The notes beneath the pieces were generated by a model, which was given only the letters and a program-made list of their open reading frames with translations, ran no database searches and was not told the origin of the DNA. This document shows positions 38,237-45,608 of a stretch of 64,000 bases of DNA, piece by piece. Every line of letters starts with the position of its first letter. Position 1 is the first letter of the stretch. A program made the position numbers and the translations under genes. The stretch is from positions 2,129,501-2,193,500 of the forward strand of contig NC_018010.1 of assembly GCF_000265405.1 (NCBI RefSeq). Direction: 5' to 3'. Source of the DNA: Belliella baltica DSM 15883 (GTDB taxonomy: Bacteria; Bacteroidota; Bacteroidia; Cytophagales; Cyclobacteriaceae).

Positions 38237-39777
38237 AATTCATTCAAAAAATAGGCTTAGTAATTTTCATTTTGGCATTTGCTGGTTTCAGTCTTTTGCC
38301 ATTTTATGGCACTTATCAGCTCGAAGAAGAATTAGTCATTTCGGAGACCAAGGATATCCATCAAGAAGCGATGGTGGAAATCCTCCAACCGATGTATGGC
38401 AAAGTTTACACCTCCAATATCAAATTCATTGCTGACTTTAAGGGATATTTTGATGCATACAATGATGAATTGAAAAGTGCTGAAGAATGGGATAAGGTGA
38501 TTTGGGATGATTATGCTTTTTCTTTGACCAAAGCATCAGCTACAGGCCTTGTGAGTGAAAGTCCGAGTTTATTTCTTGCTGTAACCATTTTACTCGGAGC
38601 ATTTGGAGCTTTATTGTATATCATCCCGCTCTACCAAAATCAACCCAATGGAATCAAAAATGATGGAATCTATCATTCCTCGATGAAGTCTAGGGGCTTG
38701 CTAGGAATCATCACAGGCTCTTGGCTGATTTTATTTTATATCGTTCTCTATTGGTTTCCAGAATATTTGACTAATCTGGTTTTGATGGTGGATCCTATCT
38801 CTATTGCCTTGTCAGGCAATCCAGCATCACAATGGTTTTTGTATGGATTTATCTATACGCTGGCCATTTTGGTGATGGGAATCAGGATGTTTAGGAAATA
38901 TCGCGGCAATAATTACCAAACGATTCGGACAGCCTCAGTCATGTTTTTCCAATTGGCTTTTGCTTTTATCCTTCCAGAAATCCTGGTTTTGCTGAATATG
39001 CCGTGGCATGATTTTAAAAATATTTGGCCTTTGGACTATTCCTTTTTTTATGATTACAGACTAGAAGGAATGCTAGGTTCTGGAGCCTTGGGCATGTTTA
39101 TGTTGGTTTGGGGGATTATTTTGATTGTGGTTGGTGTGCCGTTATTTACATATTTCTACGGAAAGAGATGGTATTGCAGTTGGGTATGTGGATGTGGTGG
39201 ATTAGCAGAGACTCTGGGCGATCCTTACCGGCAGCTTTCTGATAAAACAGTCAAGGCTTGGAAAATTGAGCGTTATTTGATTCATGGCGTTTTGGTTTTT
39301 GCTGTGGTGATGACAGCGGTTACGCTGGCCAATTATTTTATGGAATTTGAGCTATTGGGTTATGCAACCAATGAATTGCATACAGTTTATGGGTTTTTGA
39401 TTGGCTCTGCATTTGCGGGAGTGATTGGAACTGGTTTTTATCCCTTGATGGGTAACAGAGTTTGGTGTAGATTTGGGTGTCCATTGGCAGCATACTTAGG
39501 ATTGGTGCAGCGCTTCAAGTCTAGGTTCAGAATCACCACCAATGGCGGACAGTGTATTTCCTGCGGTAATTGCTCAACTTATTGTGAAATGGGAATCGAT
39601 GTGCGCTGGTATGCTCAGAGAGGTCAAAATATCGTCAGATCCTCCTGCGTAGGTTGTGGAGTATGTTCATCAGTATGTCCAAGAGGAGTCTTAAAATTAG
39701 AAAATGCAGGTGAAGAAGGTAGAATCAATGACATGCCTATCATCATTGGCAATAAATCCATAAGCATAAAATCTTAA
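38233..39777 (+). CDS. NapH/CcoG-like polytopic 4Fe-4S membrane protein
   Basis: 514 residues with about seven membrane helices, cysteine motif WYCSWVCGCGG (near residue 315), NRVWCRFGCP (near 415) and two 4Fe-4S ferredoxin motifs, CISCGNCSTYCEMG and CVGCGVCSSVCPRG, near the end. This is the arrangement of NapH/NosR/CcoG-type electron-transfer proteins. It overlaps the flavoprotein by four bases and the next gene by one base; joint action with the flavoprotein is inferred. Confidence 0.93.
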   Translation: MKFIQKIGLVIFILAFAGFSLLPFYGTYQLEEELVISETKDIHQEAMVEILQPMYGKVYTSNIKFIADFKGYFDAYNDELKSAEEWDKVIWDDYAFSLTKASATGLVSESPSLFLAVTILLGAFGALLYIIPLYQNQPNGIKNDGIYHSSMKSRGLLGIITGSWLILFYIVLYWFPEYLTNLVLMVDPISIALSGNPASQWFLYGFIYTLAILVMGIRMFRKYRGNNYQTIRTASVMFFQLAFAFILPEILVLLNMPWHDFKNIWPLDYSFFYDYRLEGMLGSGALGMFMLVWGIILIVVGVPLFTYFYGKRWYCSWVCGCGGLAETLGDPYRQLSDKTVKAWKIERYLIHGVLVFAVVMTAVTLANYFMEFELLGYATNELHTVYGFLIGSAFAGVIGTGFYPLMGNRVWCRFGCPLAAYLGLVQRFKSRFRITTNGGQCISCGNCSTYCEMGIDVRWYAQRGQNIVRSSCVGCGVCSSVCPRGVLKLENAGEEGRINDMPIIIGNKSISIKS

Positions 39778-41240
39778 TGATCTTTATTTATATCATCATG
39801 GGCATTTATGTCCTTGCGATGTTGTTTATCCTCCTGTATAGCTTTGCTCAGGCAAATTTACTTTATCATTTTTTTAAGTTTAGAAAAAACATCCCTAAGG
39901 CAAGTCCTCCTGCTTGGGAAAAGCTTCCTTTTGTGACGATACAACTCCCGATTTTCAATGAAAAATATGTGGTCGAAAGGCTAATTGATGCAGCAGCAAA
40001 ATTTAATTATCCAAAAGACAAGCTTGAGATTCAGCTGCTCGATGATAGTACAGATGAAACTGCGGATATTATCAAAAGCTATATTCAAAATTATCCAGAG
40101 ATCGATTTTCAGTATATCCACAGAGAAGACCGTACTGGATTTAAAGCGGGAGCTCTAAAAGCTGGTTTGGATTTGGCTAAAGGCGAATTTATTGCGGTAT
40201 TCGATGCTGATTTTGTTCCTGATCCTGATTTTATTCTCCAGACTATCGGGCATTTTTCGAATGAAAAAATCGGCATGGTACAAAGTCGCTGGACCCATCT
40301 GAATGAAGGTTATTCTATTCTGACAAGGCTTCAAGCTTTTGCTTTGGATGCACATTTTATGGTGGAGCAGATGGGGAGAAATCATCAGCAGGCATTTATC
40401 AATTTCAATGGAACGGGTGGGATTTGGAGAAAATCTTGTATCCTCGATGCCGGAAATTGGCATGACGATACCTTGACAGAAGATTTAGACTTAAGTTATA
40501 GAGCGCAGCAAAAAGGGTGGGAATTTATCTATCGTCCAGATATAAAATCACCTGCTGAGTTGCCACCTTTTATGTCAGCCATCAAGTCCCAGCAATTTCG
40601 TTGGACGAAAGGTGGCGCTGAGTGTGCTGCAAAACATTTGAAAAATGTCTGGTTGAACCCTTTTGGATTGAGAAAAAAACTTCATGCATCAGCACATTTA
40701 CTCAATGCGGTGATTTTTATTGCGGTGGTGATTGTAAGTTTATGTAGCATTCCACTGTGGTGGGCTTTTCAGCAAGAGATGATTCCCGGAGAGATTTTTA
40801 GAGGTGCAGCTGTGTTTTTGGTTGGATTCGTGATTATCGCTTTGGTCTATTTCTTCGCCAACTTGAGCTTGGTGGAATTTTCTACAAAAGGAATTTTGAG
40901 GTTTCTGTGGGAATTACCCTTATTTCTTTCTGTTTCTATGGGGCTTTCCATTCACAATGCGCAAGCGGTATGGCAAGGGTTGACGGGTAAAAAATCACCT
41001 TTTATCCGAACACCAAAATACAACCTCAGTGACAAGCAGTCTTGGAAAAAAAATATCTACCACCAACTCAAAGTTCCCATGACGACTTATTTGGAAGGTG
41101 TCATGGCAGTAGTATTCCTATCGATGGTTGTAATTTCAATTTATTTTCAGACCTACGAAATGCTTGTATTTCATGGGATGTTGGCTTTAGGTTTTACGCT
41201 GGTCAGTATTGAATCTTTCAAAAGCTACAGGTTGAAGTAA
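39777..41240 (+). CDS. Membrane glycosyltransferase family 2, cellulose-synthase-like
   Basis: A 487-residue processive-type GT2. Motifs: N-terminal helix, LLDDSTDET near residue 85, FDADFVPDPD near 142, EDLDLSYRAQ near 238 and QQFRWTKGG near 276 (D, D, D, QxxRW), then four C-terminal helices. Related proteins make glucomannan-like or glycolipid backbones. Tightly coupled to the Fe-S gene upstream. Confidence 0.92.
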   Translation: MIFIYIIMGIYVLAMLFILLYSFAQANLLYHFFKFRKNIPKASPPAWEKLPFVTIQLPIFNEKYVVERLIDAAAKFNYPKDKLEIQLLDDSTDETADIIKSYIQNYPEIDFQYIHREDRTGFKAGALKAGLDLAKGEFIAVFDADFVPDPDFILQTIGHFSNEKIGMVQSRWTHLNEGYSILTRLQAFALDAHFMVEQMGRNHQQAFINFNGTGGIWRKSCILDAGNWHDDTLTEDLDLSYRAQQKGWEFIYRPDIKSPAELPPFMSAIKSQQFRWTKGGAECAAKHLKNVWLNPFGLRKKLHASAHLLNAVIFIAVVIVSLCSIPLWWAFQQEMIPGEIFRGAAVFLVGFVIIALVYFFANLSLVEFSTKGILRFLWELPLFLSVSMGLSIHNAQAVWQGLTGKKSPFIRTPKYNLSDKQSWKKNIYHQLKVPMTTYLEGVMAVVFLSMVVISIYFQTYEMLVFHGMLALGFTLVSIESFKSYRLK

Positions 41241-41278
41241 CCAAGTTCAAACCCTTTCTTTTCACCAAATCAAAAATT

Positions 41279-41974
41279 TTGCAATTGAATCAGCCTATCA
41301 TCGACGTCATTATTCCAGCTTTCAACGAGGAGGATTCCATTGGAAAAGTTATCCGAGACATTCCCACAATTGTCAGGCATGTGGTCGTGGCAAATAATGG
41401 TTCTTCGGATACCACCAAAAAAGTTGCTGAAGCAGCAGGAGCAATTGTGCTGGATGAACCGCAGAAAGGCTATGGCAAAGCTTGTCTGACAGCCATGGAT
41501 TACCTGTCGAAAGTTGAAGAACAAGCAGATATTGTCGTGTTTTTAGATGGAGATTATTCTGATTATCCAGAACAGCTACTAGATCTAATAAAGCCAATCA
41601 TAGAAGCTGATTATGATATGGTCATTGGTTCTCGGGCTTTGGGGAAAAGAGAAGGCGGCTCGATGACCTTGCCTCAAGTTTTCGGGAATTGGCTAGCGAC
41701 GACGCTGATGCGCTGGATTTACAAGACCAACTATACCGATCTTGGGCCATTTAGAGCGATCAAGTGGGATCAATTGAAAGCCTTAGGAATGGTAGATGAA
41801 AACTACGGGTGGACCATAGAAATGCAAATCAAAGCTGCCCAGTCAGGCCTCAAAACCACAGAAATCCCCGTAGATTACAGAAAGCGCATAGGCGTCTCAA
41901 AAGTAAGTGGAACGGTGAAAGGAGTATTCGGAGCAGGATATAAAATTCTTTGGACAATTTATAAGTATTGGTAA
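41279..41974 (+). CDS. Glycosyltransferase family 2, DPM1-like
   Basis: A 231-residue soluble-type GT2 with IPAFNEEDSIGKV, LDGDYSDYPE and the C-terminal IPVDYRKRIGVSKVSG segment typical of dolichyl-phosphate-sugar-synthase-like enzymes. Start taken as TTG 41279, as no ATG precedes the conserved part. Its last 145 bases belong to a 302-base direct repeat whose second copy (55826-55969) carries only this 3' end. It marks the left edge of the accessory island. Confidence 0.9.
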   Translation: MQLNQPIIDVIIPAFNEEDSIGKVIRDIPTIVRHVVVANNGSSDTTKKVAEAAGAIVLDEPQKGYGKACLTAMDYLSKVEEQADIVVFLDGDYSDYPEQLLDLIKPIIEADYDMVIGSRALGKREGGSMTLPQVFGNWLATTLMRWIYKTNYTDLGPFRAIKWDQLKALGMVDENYGWTIEMQIKAAQSGLKTTEIPVDYRKRIGVSKVSGTVKGVFGAGYKILWTIYKYW

Positions 41975-42131
41975 AGTGTCATTTTTTATCAAATATACTC
42001 AGTAGTAGGTATTTTTTTAGAGTGAAGAAAGTGGTAGTTTTATGGGGAGATAATTAAGAAATATACGCAACAGTTGCGCAATACATTCCATATGGAACAA
42101 ATAGCGCAATGGTTGCGTGAAGAAAACCGTT
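41830..42131. repeat. 302-base direct repeat, copy 1 (left edge of cassette array)
   Basis: Matches 55825-56126 at a constant offset of 13,995 bases with only a handful of substitutions and no net gap. It includes the end of the glycosyltransferase gene, a short spacer and a hairpin, and ends on GTT; the two copies diverge directly after that GTT. Recombination between copies would delete the whole first array. Confidence 0.93.
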
Positions 42132-42135
42132 GGGG
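42065..42135 (+). other. Hairpin with GTTRRRY box: entry site of the array (short attC- or attI-like)
   Basis: Arms ACGCAACAGTTGCGC (42065-42079) and GCGCAATGGTTGCGT (42104-42118) surround an inner palindrome TTCCATATGGAA, followed by GTTGGGG at 42129-42135. ACGCAAC at the left end differs at one base from RYYYAAC. It could be a short attC of about 71 bases or a secondary integration site next to the core gene. Confidence 0.6.
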
Positions 42136-42248
42136 CACATGCAAAACAAGACAACATAACCTTGAGACGAAAAAAACAAAATAGATTGTCATGGTCTGAC
42201 AATAATTTACAAACAGAAACGTTTATAAACCAATAAAAACAAAACAAC

Positions 42249-42917
42249 ATGAAAACAAAAATCTTTTTCGCAGCCATCATTGCTTTTGCCATGGTAAGCT
42301 GCAACAGCAATAACTCCTCGCAGAATAACGGGGAAGAAACCGAAGTTACAGGACATGAAGAACATGAACATCAGGGAGGACATGACCATAATGACGGTCA
42401 TAGCCATGGGAATGCTTCGGGTAAACACTCTGATGAAGGCGTAGCTACAGAAGAACAGCAGGAAAACATTACAGTAGAACGTTCTGACGTTACTGCGGGC
42501 ATCATAAACGCTTATCTGGGTATAAAAGACGCTTTAGCCAACGATAACCAGCAAGCGGCTGCCAAAGCAGGTACACAACTCGCTGAAAGCGCTGGAGCAT
42601 TTAACATAAATACTTTTTCCACAGAACAGCAAAAAGAGATAAAAGAAATTCTTGACGTAGCAAAAGAGCATGGAGAACATATCTCTAAAAGCGAAATTGA
42701 CCACCAAAGAGAACACTTTGAAACCCTTACCACAGATATAAAGGACCTTCTAAAAATAGCCGGGGCAGACAGAAATTTATATGTACAATATTGCCCGATG
42801 TATAACAATAAGCGGGGTGGTTCATGGCTCAGTGCTTCAAACGAAGTAAAAAACCCCTTGTTTGGAAGCAAGATGCTCAAATGCGGTAAAGTACAGCAAG
42901 AAATTACCGTTGAATGA
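42249..42917 (+). CDS. His-rich DUF3347 lipoprotein
   Basis: 222 residues: lipobox AMVSC, a His-rich stretch near residues 35-60 (alternating His, Glu, Gly and Asp) able to bind metal, then a DUF3347 domain (IINAYLGIKDALANDN). The last 40 residues (YCPMYNN, GSWLS, NPLFGSKMLKCG) form the metal-binding tail seen in copper and heavy-metal efflux partners. Periplasmic metal binding is likely. It overlaps the next gene by four bases. Confidence 0.86.
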   Translation: MKTKIFFAAIIAFAMVSCNSNNSSQNNGEETEVTGHEEHEHQGGHDHNDGHSHGNASGKHSDEGVATEEQQENITVERSDVTAGIINAYLGIKDALANDNQQAAAKAGTQLAESAGAFNINTFSTEQQKEIKEILDVAKEHGEHISKSEIDHQREHFETLTTDIKDLLKIAGADRNLYVQYCPMYNNKRGGSWLSASNEVKNPLFGSKMLKCGKVQQEITVE

Positions 42918-43372
42918 GGCGATGGTTAAAAAGGGGAGTGCTTTTTCTTATTATTGTCATTGTGGGAATGCAATTTATCCCCGTACAACGTAACACAGGG
43001 GAAAGAAACGTGGAAACGGATTTTTTGAAAATCTATAATCAACCTGAAAACATAAGCAGAACCCTCTCTCTTTCCTGTTACAACTGCCACAGCAATCATA
43101 CGGAGTATCCTTGGTATGCTTACATTCAGCCTGTGGCATCTATCTTGCAAAATCATATTGACAGTGGGAAAACCGTGTTGAATTACTCTGAATTTGACAA
43201 CTATTCTGACAGAAGAAAGCGTGTGAAACTCAAGTCAATGATTAACCAGATTGAAGAAAACAAAATGCCCCTTCGTGAGTACTTATTCATGCATCCCGAA
43301 GCAAAACTCAAAGAGAATGAAAAAAAGGCACTTATAGAGTATCTTGTAGAGTTGAAAAAAAAGTACGAATAA
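42914..43372 (+). CDS. Membrane-anchored haem-binding domain protein
   Basis: 152 residues: one N-terminal membrane helix, then a haem-binding domain with a single CxxCH (SCYNCHSNHTEYPWY near residue 55) and the family segment NKMPLREYLFMHPEA. Such proteins are exported monohaem cytochrome-like proteins. Coupled by a four-base overlap to the metal-binding lipoprotein, so the cassette may deliver an envelope metal or redox function. Confidence 0.87.
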   Translation: MRRWLKRGVLFLIIVIVGMQFIPVQRNTGERNVETDFLKIYNQPENISRTLSLSCYNCHSNHTEYPWYAYIQPVASILQNHIDSGKTVLNYSEFDNYSDRRKRVKLKSMINQIEENKMPLREYLFMHPEAKLKENEKKALIEYLVELKKKYE

Positions 43373-43392
43373 AGGGAACAAAAAGCACGATG

Positions 43393-43524
43393 CCCCAACA
43401 TTGTATAAGCGTAATGCGGGCTGAGTGGCTAAAATTGAGCAATTTTGCTTCTTATAAACTTTGCGGTTGGCGGACAGTGAATCGCTCCGAAAACCCGCAC
43501 TACGCTTATACTTGACCGTTGGAC
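43393..43524 (+). other. attC site 1 (132 bases)
   Basis: From CCCCAAC to GTTGGAC. Outer arms GTATAAGCGTAATGCGGG and CCCGCACTACGCTTATAC pair with one mismatch. The right half carries GCTCCGAAAA just before the inner stem, a motif shared with the other sites. Confidence 0.85.
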
Positions 43525-43648
43525 TCAATTACAAAACGGCAAAGAAGAAGCATAAGATATGGGAGTAATAGTATTGAAAAAATTCTTAAACAGGTCAAAA
43601 TGATAATTGCTTATAATGTAGAAATTGAGGTAATTAATTAATTTGACC

Positions 43649-43831
43649 ATGGATATATTTAACATGCTTATAGGAATATTACTCATTCTCATTTCAATAA
43701 TTATTTTTATTATTCAAATTAGGGATAAAGCATATAAAAGAGATGATTTTAACATGGGAAACGTAAATATATACTATGCAGGAATAGTGGCTTTTTTGGC
43801 AGGTATGTACTTCTTTTTTACCTCGTTTTAA
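43649..43831 (+). CDS. Small two-helix membrane protein
   Basis: 60 residues with two hydrophobic segments (about 4-24 and 44-59) joined by a short charged loop (RDKAYKRDD). No family recognised. It is the only native ORF of cassette 2. ATG 43649 is preferred to an in-frame TTG at 43643. The 150 bases after it, up to the insertion sequence, hold nothing I can identify. Confidence 0.6.
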   Translation: MDIFNMLIGILLILISIIIFIIQIRDKAYKRDDFNMGNVNIYYAGIVAFLAGMYFFFTSF

Positions 43832-44040
43832 AAGATTTAAACAATTATTAAATTAAGTAATTGCAAAATATTAATTTAACCTGCTAATAATATCAGGATA
43901 TTTTGTTCCTAACTTCCAATAACTTTCATGTCCATAGGTGGAAAAATTGACTGTTGGAAGAATAAAAAAAGGAAGGCTTATAATACTCCCCAAAATTGAG
44001 ACCAGAGGTTAAGTTAAAAAAACCGTTTAAATTTAACCTT

Positions 44041-44334
44041 ATGAACAAGCAAACAAGACGAAAGTTTTCTCCTGAGTTCAAGGCAAAAGTGGCCCTTGAA
44101 GCAATCAAGAATCAGTTTACATTGGCTGAATTGTCCAAGAAGTTCGATGTTAGCCCTGTGATTATCTCCAAGTGGAAGGGTGAGTTTTTGGATAATATGT
44201 CAGCTGTATTTGAAAAGGATCATTCAAAGAAAAAGGAAGAAGGCCCTGCCCTTGAGCAGCTCTATGCCCAGATCGGAGAGCTAAAAGTAGAGAATGACTT
44301 TTTAAAAAAAAGCTGCAAGAAACTGGGGATATGA
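44041..44334 (+). CDS. IS3-family transposase OrfA
   Basis: 97 residues: HTH of the transposase_8 type (RRKFSPEFKAKVALEAIKNQ, then LAELSKKFDVSPVIISKWK) and a C-terminal leucine-zipper-like coiled coil (LEQLYAQIGELKVENDFLKK). The reading frame ends at an A-rich AAAAAAAAG stretch around 44308, a likely -1 slippery site producing the OrfAB transposase. Confidence 0.92.
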   Translation: MNKQTRRKFSPEFKAKVALEAIKNQFTLAELSKKFDVSPVIISKWKGEFLDNMSAVFEKDHSKKKEEGPALEQLYAQIGELKVENDFLKKSCKKLGI

Positions 44335-45167
44335 AAGACCGGGCGACATTGGTTTGTTCCGATTATAAGGGGCTTTCTATAAGGAAACAGTGTGAAGTAT
44401 TGGAGGTTCCCCGAAGCAGTCTATATTACAAACCAAAAGGGGAAAACGAGATCAATCTGAAACTGATGGGAATCATGGACAGGCATCTTACCGATCACCC
44501 TACTGAAGGCGTTGTGTCGATGGTCTATCTGTTGACAGGACTGGGCTTCGTTGTCGGCCCAAAGCGCATCAGGAGGCTTTTCAGGCTGATGGGCAGGGAA
44601 ACCCTTTACAGGAGGAAGAACCTTACCAAATCCGGTTTGCGTGAATATATCAGGCCTTATCTTCTCAGGAACTTAAAGATTGAAAGGCCCAACCAAGTGT
44701 GGGTAACCGATATCACCTACATTCCGATGCAGAAGGGGTTTATGTTCCTGACCGCAGTCATGGATGTTTACAGCAGAAGGATACTGTCATGGGGTATATC
44801 CAACAGTCAGGACGCCAAATGGTGTAAGCAGGTAATCGAAGAGGCCATCAGAGAAAATGGTAAGCCAGAGATAGTCAATTCCGATCAGGGAAGCCAGTAC
44901 ACATCAGCCTTATGGATCAATTACCTTGAAGGGCTGGATATCAAAGTATCAATGGACGGAAAGGGAAGGGCTTTGGACAATGTATATATTGAAAGGTTCT
45001 GGAAGTCGATCAAGTATGATTACATCTATCTGAACCCAAGCGAGGACGGTTATGACCTGCTCAAAGGTGTCAAATGGTATATTGAATATTACAACCAAAA
45101 GGTTCATCATACCACTAGGGAGAAGCCTGGGGAAAGATATTATGGGCCAACCCGAAAAGCAGCATAA
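44331..45167 (+). CDS. IS3-family transposase OrfB (DDE integrase core)
   Basis: 278 residues with the HTH_21 segment and rve integrase core: first Asp in QVWVTDITYIPMQ, second in IVNSDQGSQYTS, Glu in NVYIERFWKSIKYDY. All three catalytic residues are present, so the element may be active. Overlaps orfA by four bases. Confidence 0.94.
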   Translation: MKDRATLVCSDYKGLSIRKQCEVLEVPRSSLYYKPKGENEINLKLMGIMDRHLTDHPTEGVVSMVYLLTGLGFVVGPKRIRRLFRLMGRETLYRRKNLTKSGLREYIRPYLLRNLKIERPNQVWVTDITYIPMQKGFMFLTAVMDVYSRRILSWGISNSQDAKWCKQVIEEAIRENGKPEIVNSDQGSQYTSALWINYLEGLDIKVSMDGKGRALDNVYIERFWKSIKYDYIYLNPSEDGYDLLKGVKWYIEYYNQKVHHTTREKPGERYYGPTRKAA

Positions 45168-45176
45168 AGTAAAAGT

Positions 45177-45222
45177 TAGTTGTCCTATTTCCCAAGGGTA
45201 CCCTTGGGAAATAGGACAACTA
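45177..45222. repeat. 46-base perfect palindrome after IS3 orfB
   Basis: The half-arm TAGTTGTCCTATTTCCCAAG continues through GGTACC to its exact complement, centred at 45199/45200. It sits ten bases after the transposase stop, inside the element, and may block or terminate transcription. Confidence 0.85.
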
Positions 45223-45454
45223 AAGAAGTATTAACAAATAAATAAATTAACTTAGCAACTGATACTTTTGGTCCAACAAATGGGGAGTGTTATAGCTGGA
45301 TGGCTACAAAGCTCGATTCTTAATTGACTATACTAATATTCAGAAAATTCAAATATGAATGATGAAACCGAACTTTGACTATAATAGTTTAGATAAACTC
45401 TTTTAGATGGTGGTAGGCATTCGTTAAACTAATAGTGTACCTAAAAATAACTGA

Positions 45455-45586
45455 GTCCAACATCACCTTGTAAAACAGCGGGCGGATCCACGTAAATTGA
45501 AAGTTTAGTATCTTTAAGAAGTTAGGAGTAGGCTGGGAGAGAATGGCTCCGAATGCCCGCCGTCTCCAAGCTGAATCACGTTGGCA
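45455..45586 (+). other. attC site 2 (132 bases)
   Basis: From GTCCAAC to GTTGGCA. Inner pairs GCGGGCGG / CCCGCC and ACCTTG / CCAAGCTGA-side; right half contains GGCTCCGAAT. Its ends CCAAGCTGAATCACGTT recur in attC site 5. Confidence 0.8.
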
Positions 45587-45608
45587 GCAAGCATAAAAAA
45601 CGACAACA

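Larger units (their letters stand above)
42130..43518 (+). mobile_element. Gene cassette 1 (metal-binding lipoprotein + haem-binding protein)
   Basis: The unit begins inside GTTGGGGCA (42129) and its site begins with TGCCCCAAC (43391), a perfect nine-base complement, as expected when a circular cassette was opened at G|TT. It holds two co-directional genes. Confidence 0.85.
43982..45291 (+). mobile_element. IS3-family insertion sequence 1
   Basis: Ends are inverted repeats: AATACTCCCCAAAATTGAGA on the left and, read inward from the right, AACACTCCCCATTTGTTGGA. TATA flanks both ends (43979-43982, 45291-45294), a possible target duplication. It contains orfA and orfB and a 46-base palindrome after orfB. 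Confidence 0.85.
43519..45580 (+). mobile_element. Gene cassette 2 (small membrane protein, interrupted by IS3)
   Basis: Starts in GTTGGACTCA (43518) and its site opens with TGAGTCCAAC (45452), a perfect ten-base complement. Contains a 60-residue membrane protein gene and an inserted IS3-family element. Confidence 0.83.

Noticed and set aside
45264..45277. GGTCCAAC near the right end of IS3 element 1 as the cassette 2 box
   Set aside because: It is part of the IS inverted repeat; the box at 45455 gives a longer, ten-base complement and begins a 132-base fold.
42914..45580. Cassette genes as part of the upstream glycosyltransferase operon
   Set aside because: Hairpins and complementary boundary boxes separate each unit, and contents are unrelated to the operon.
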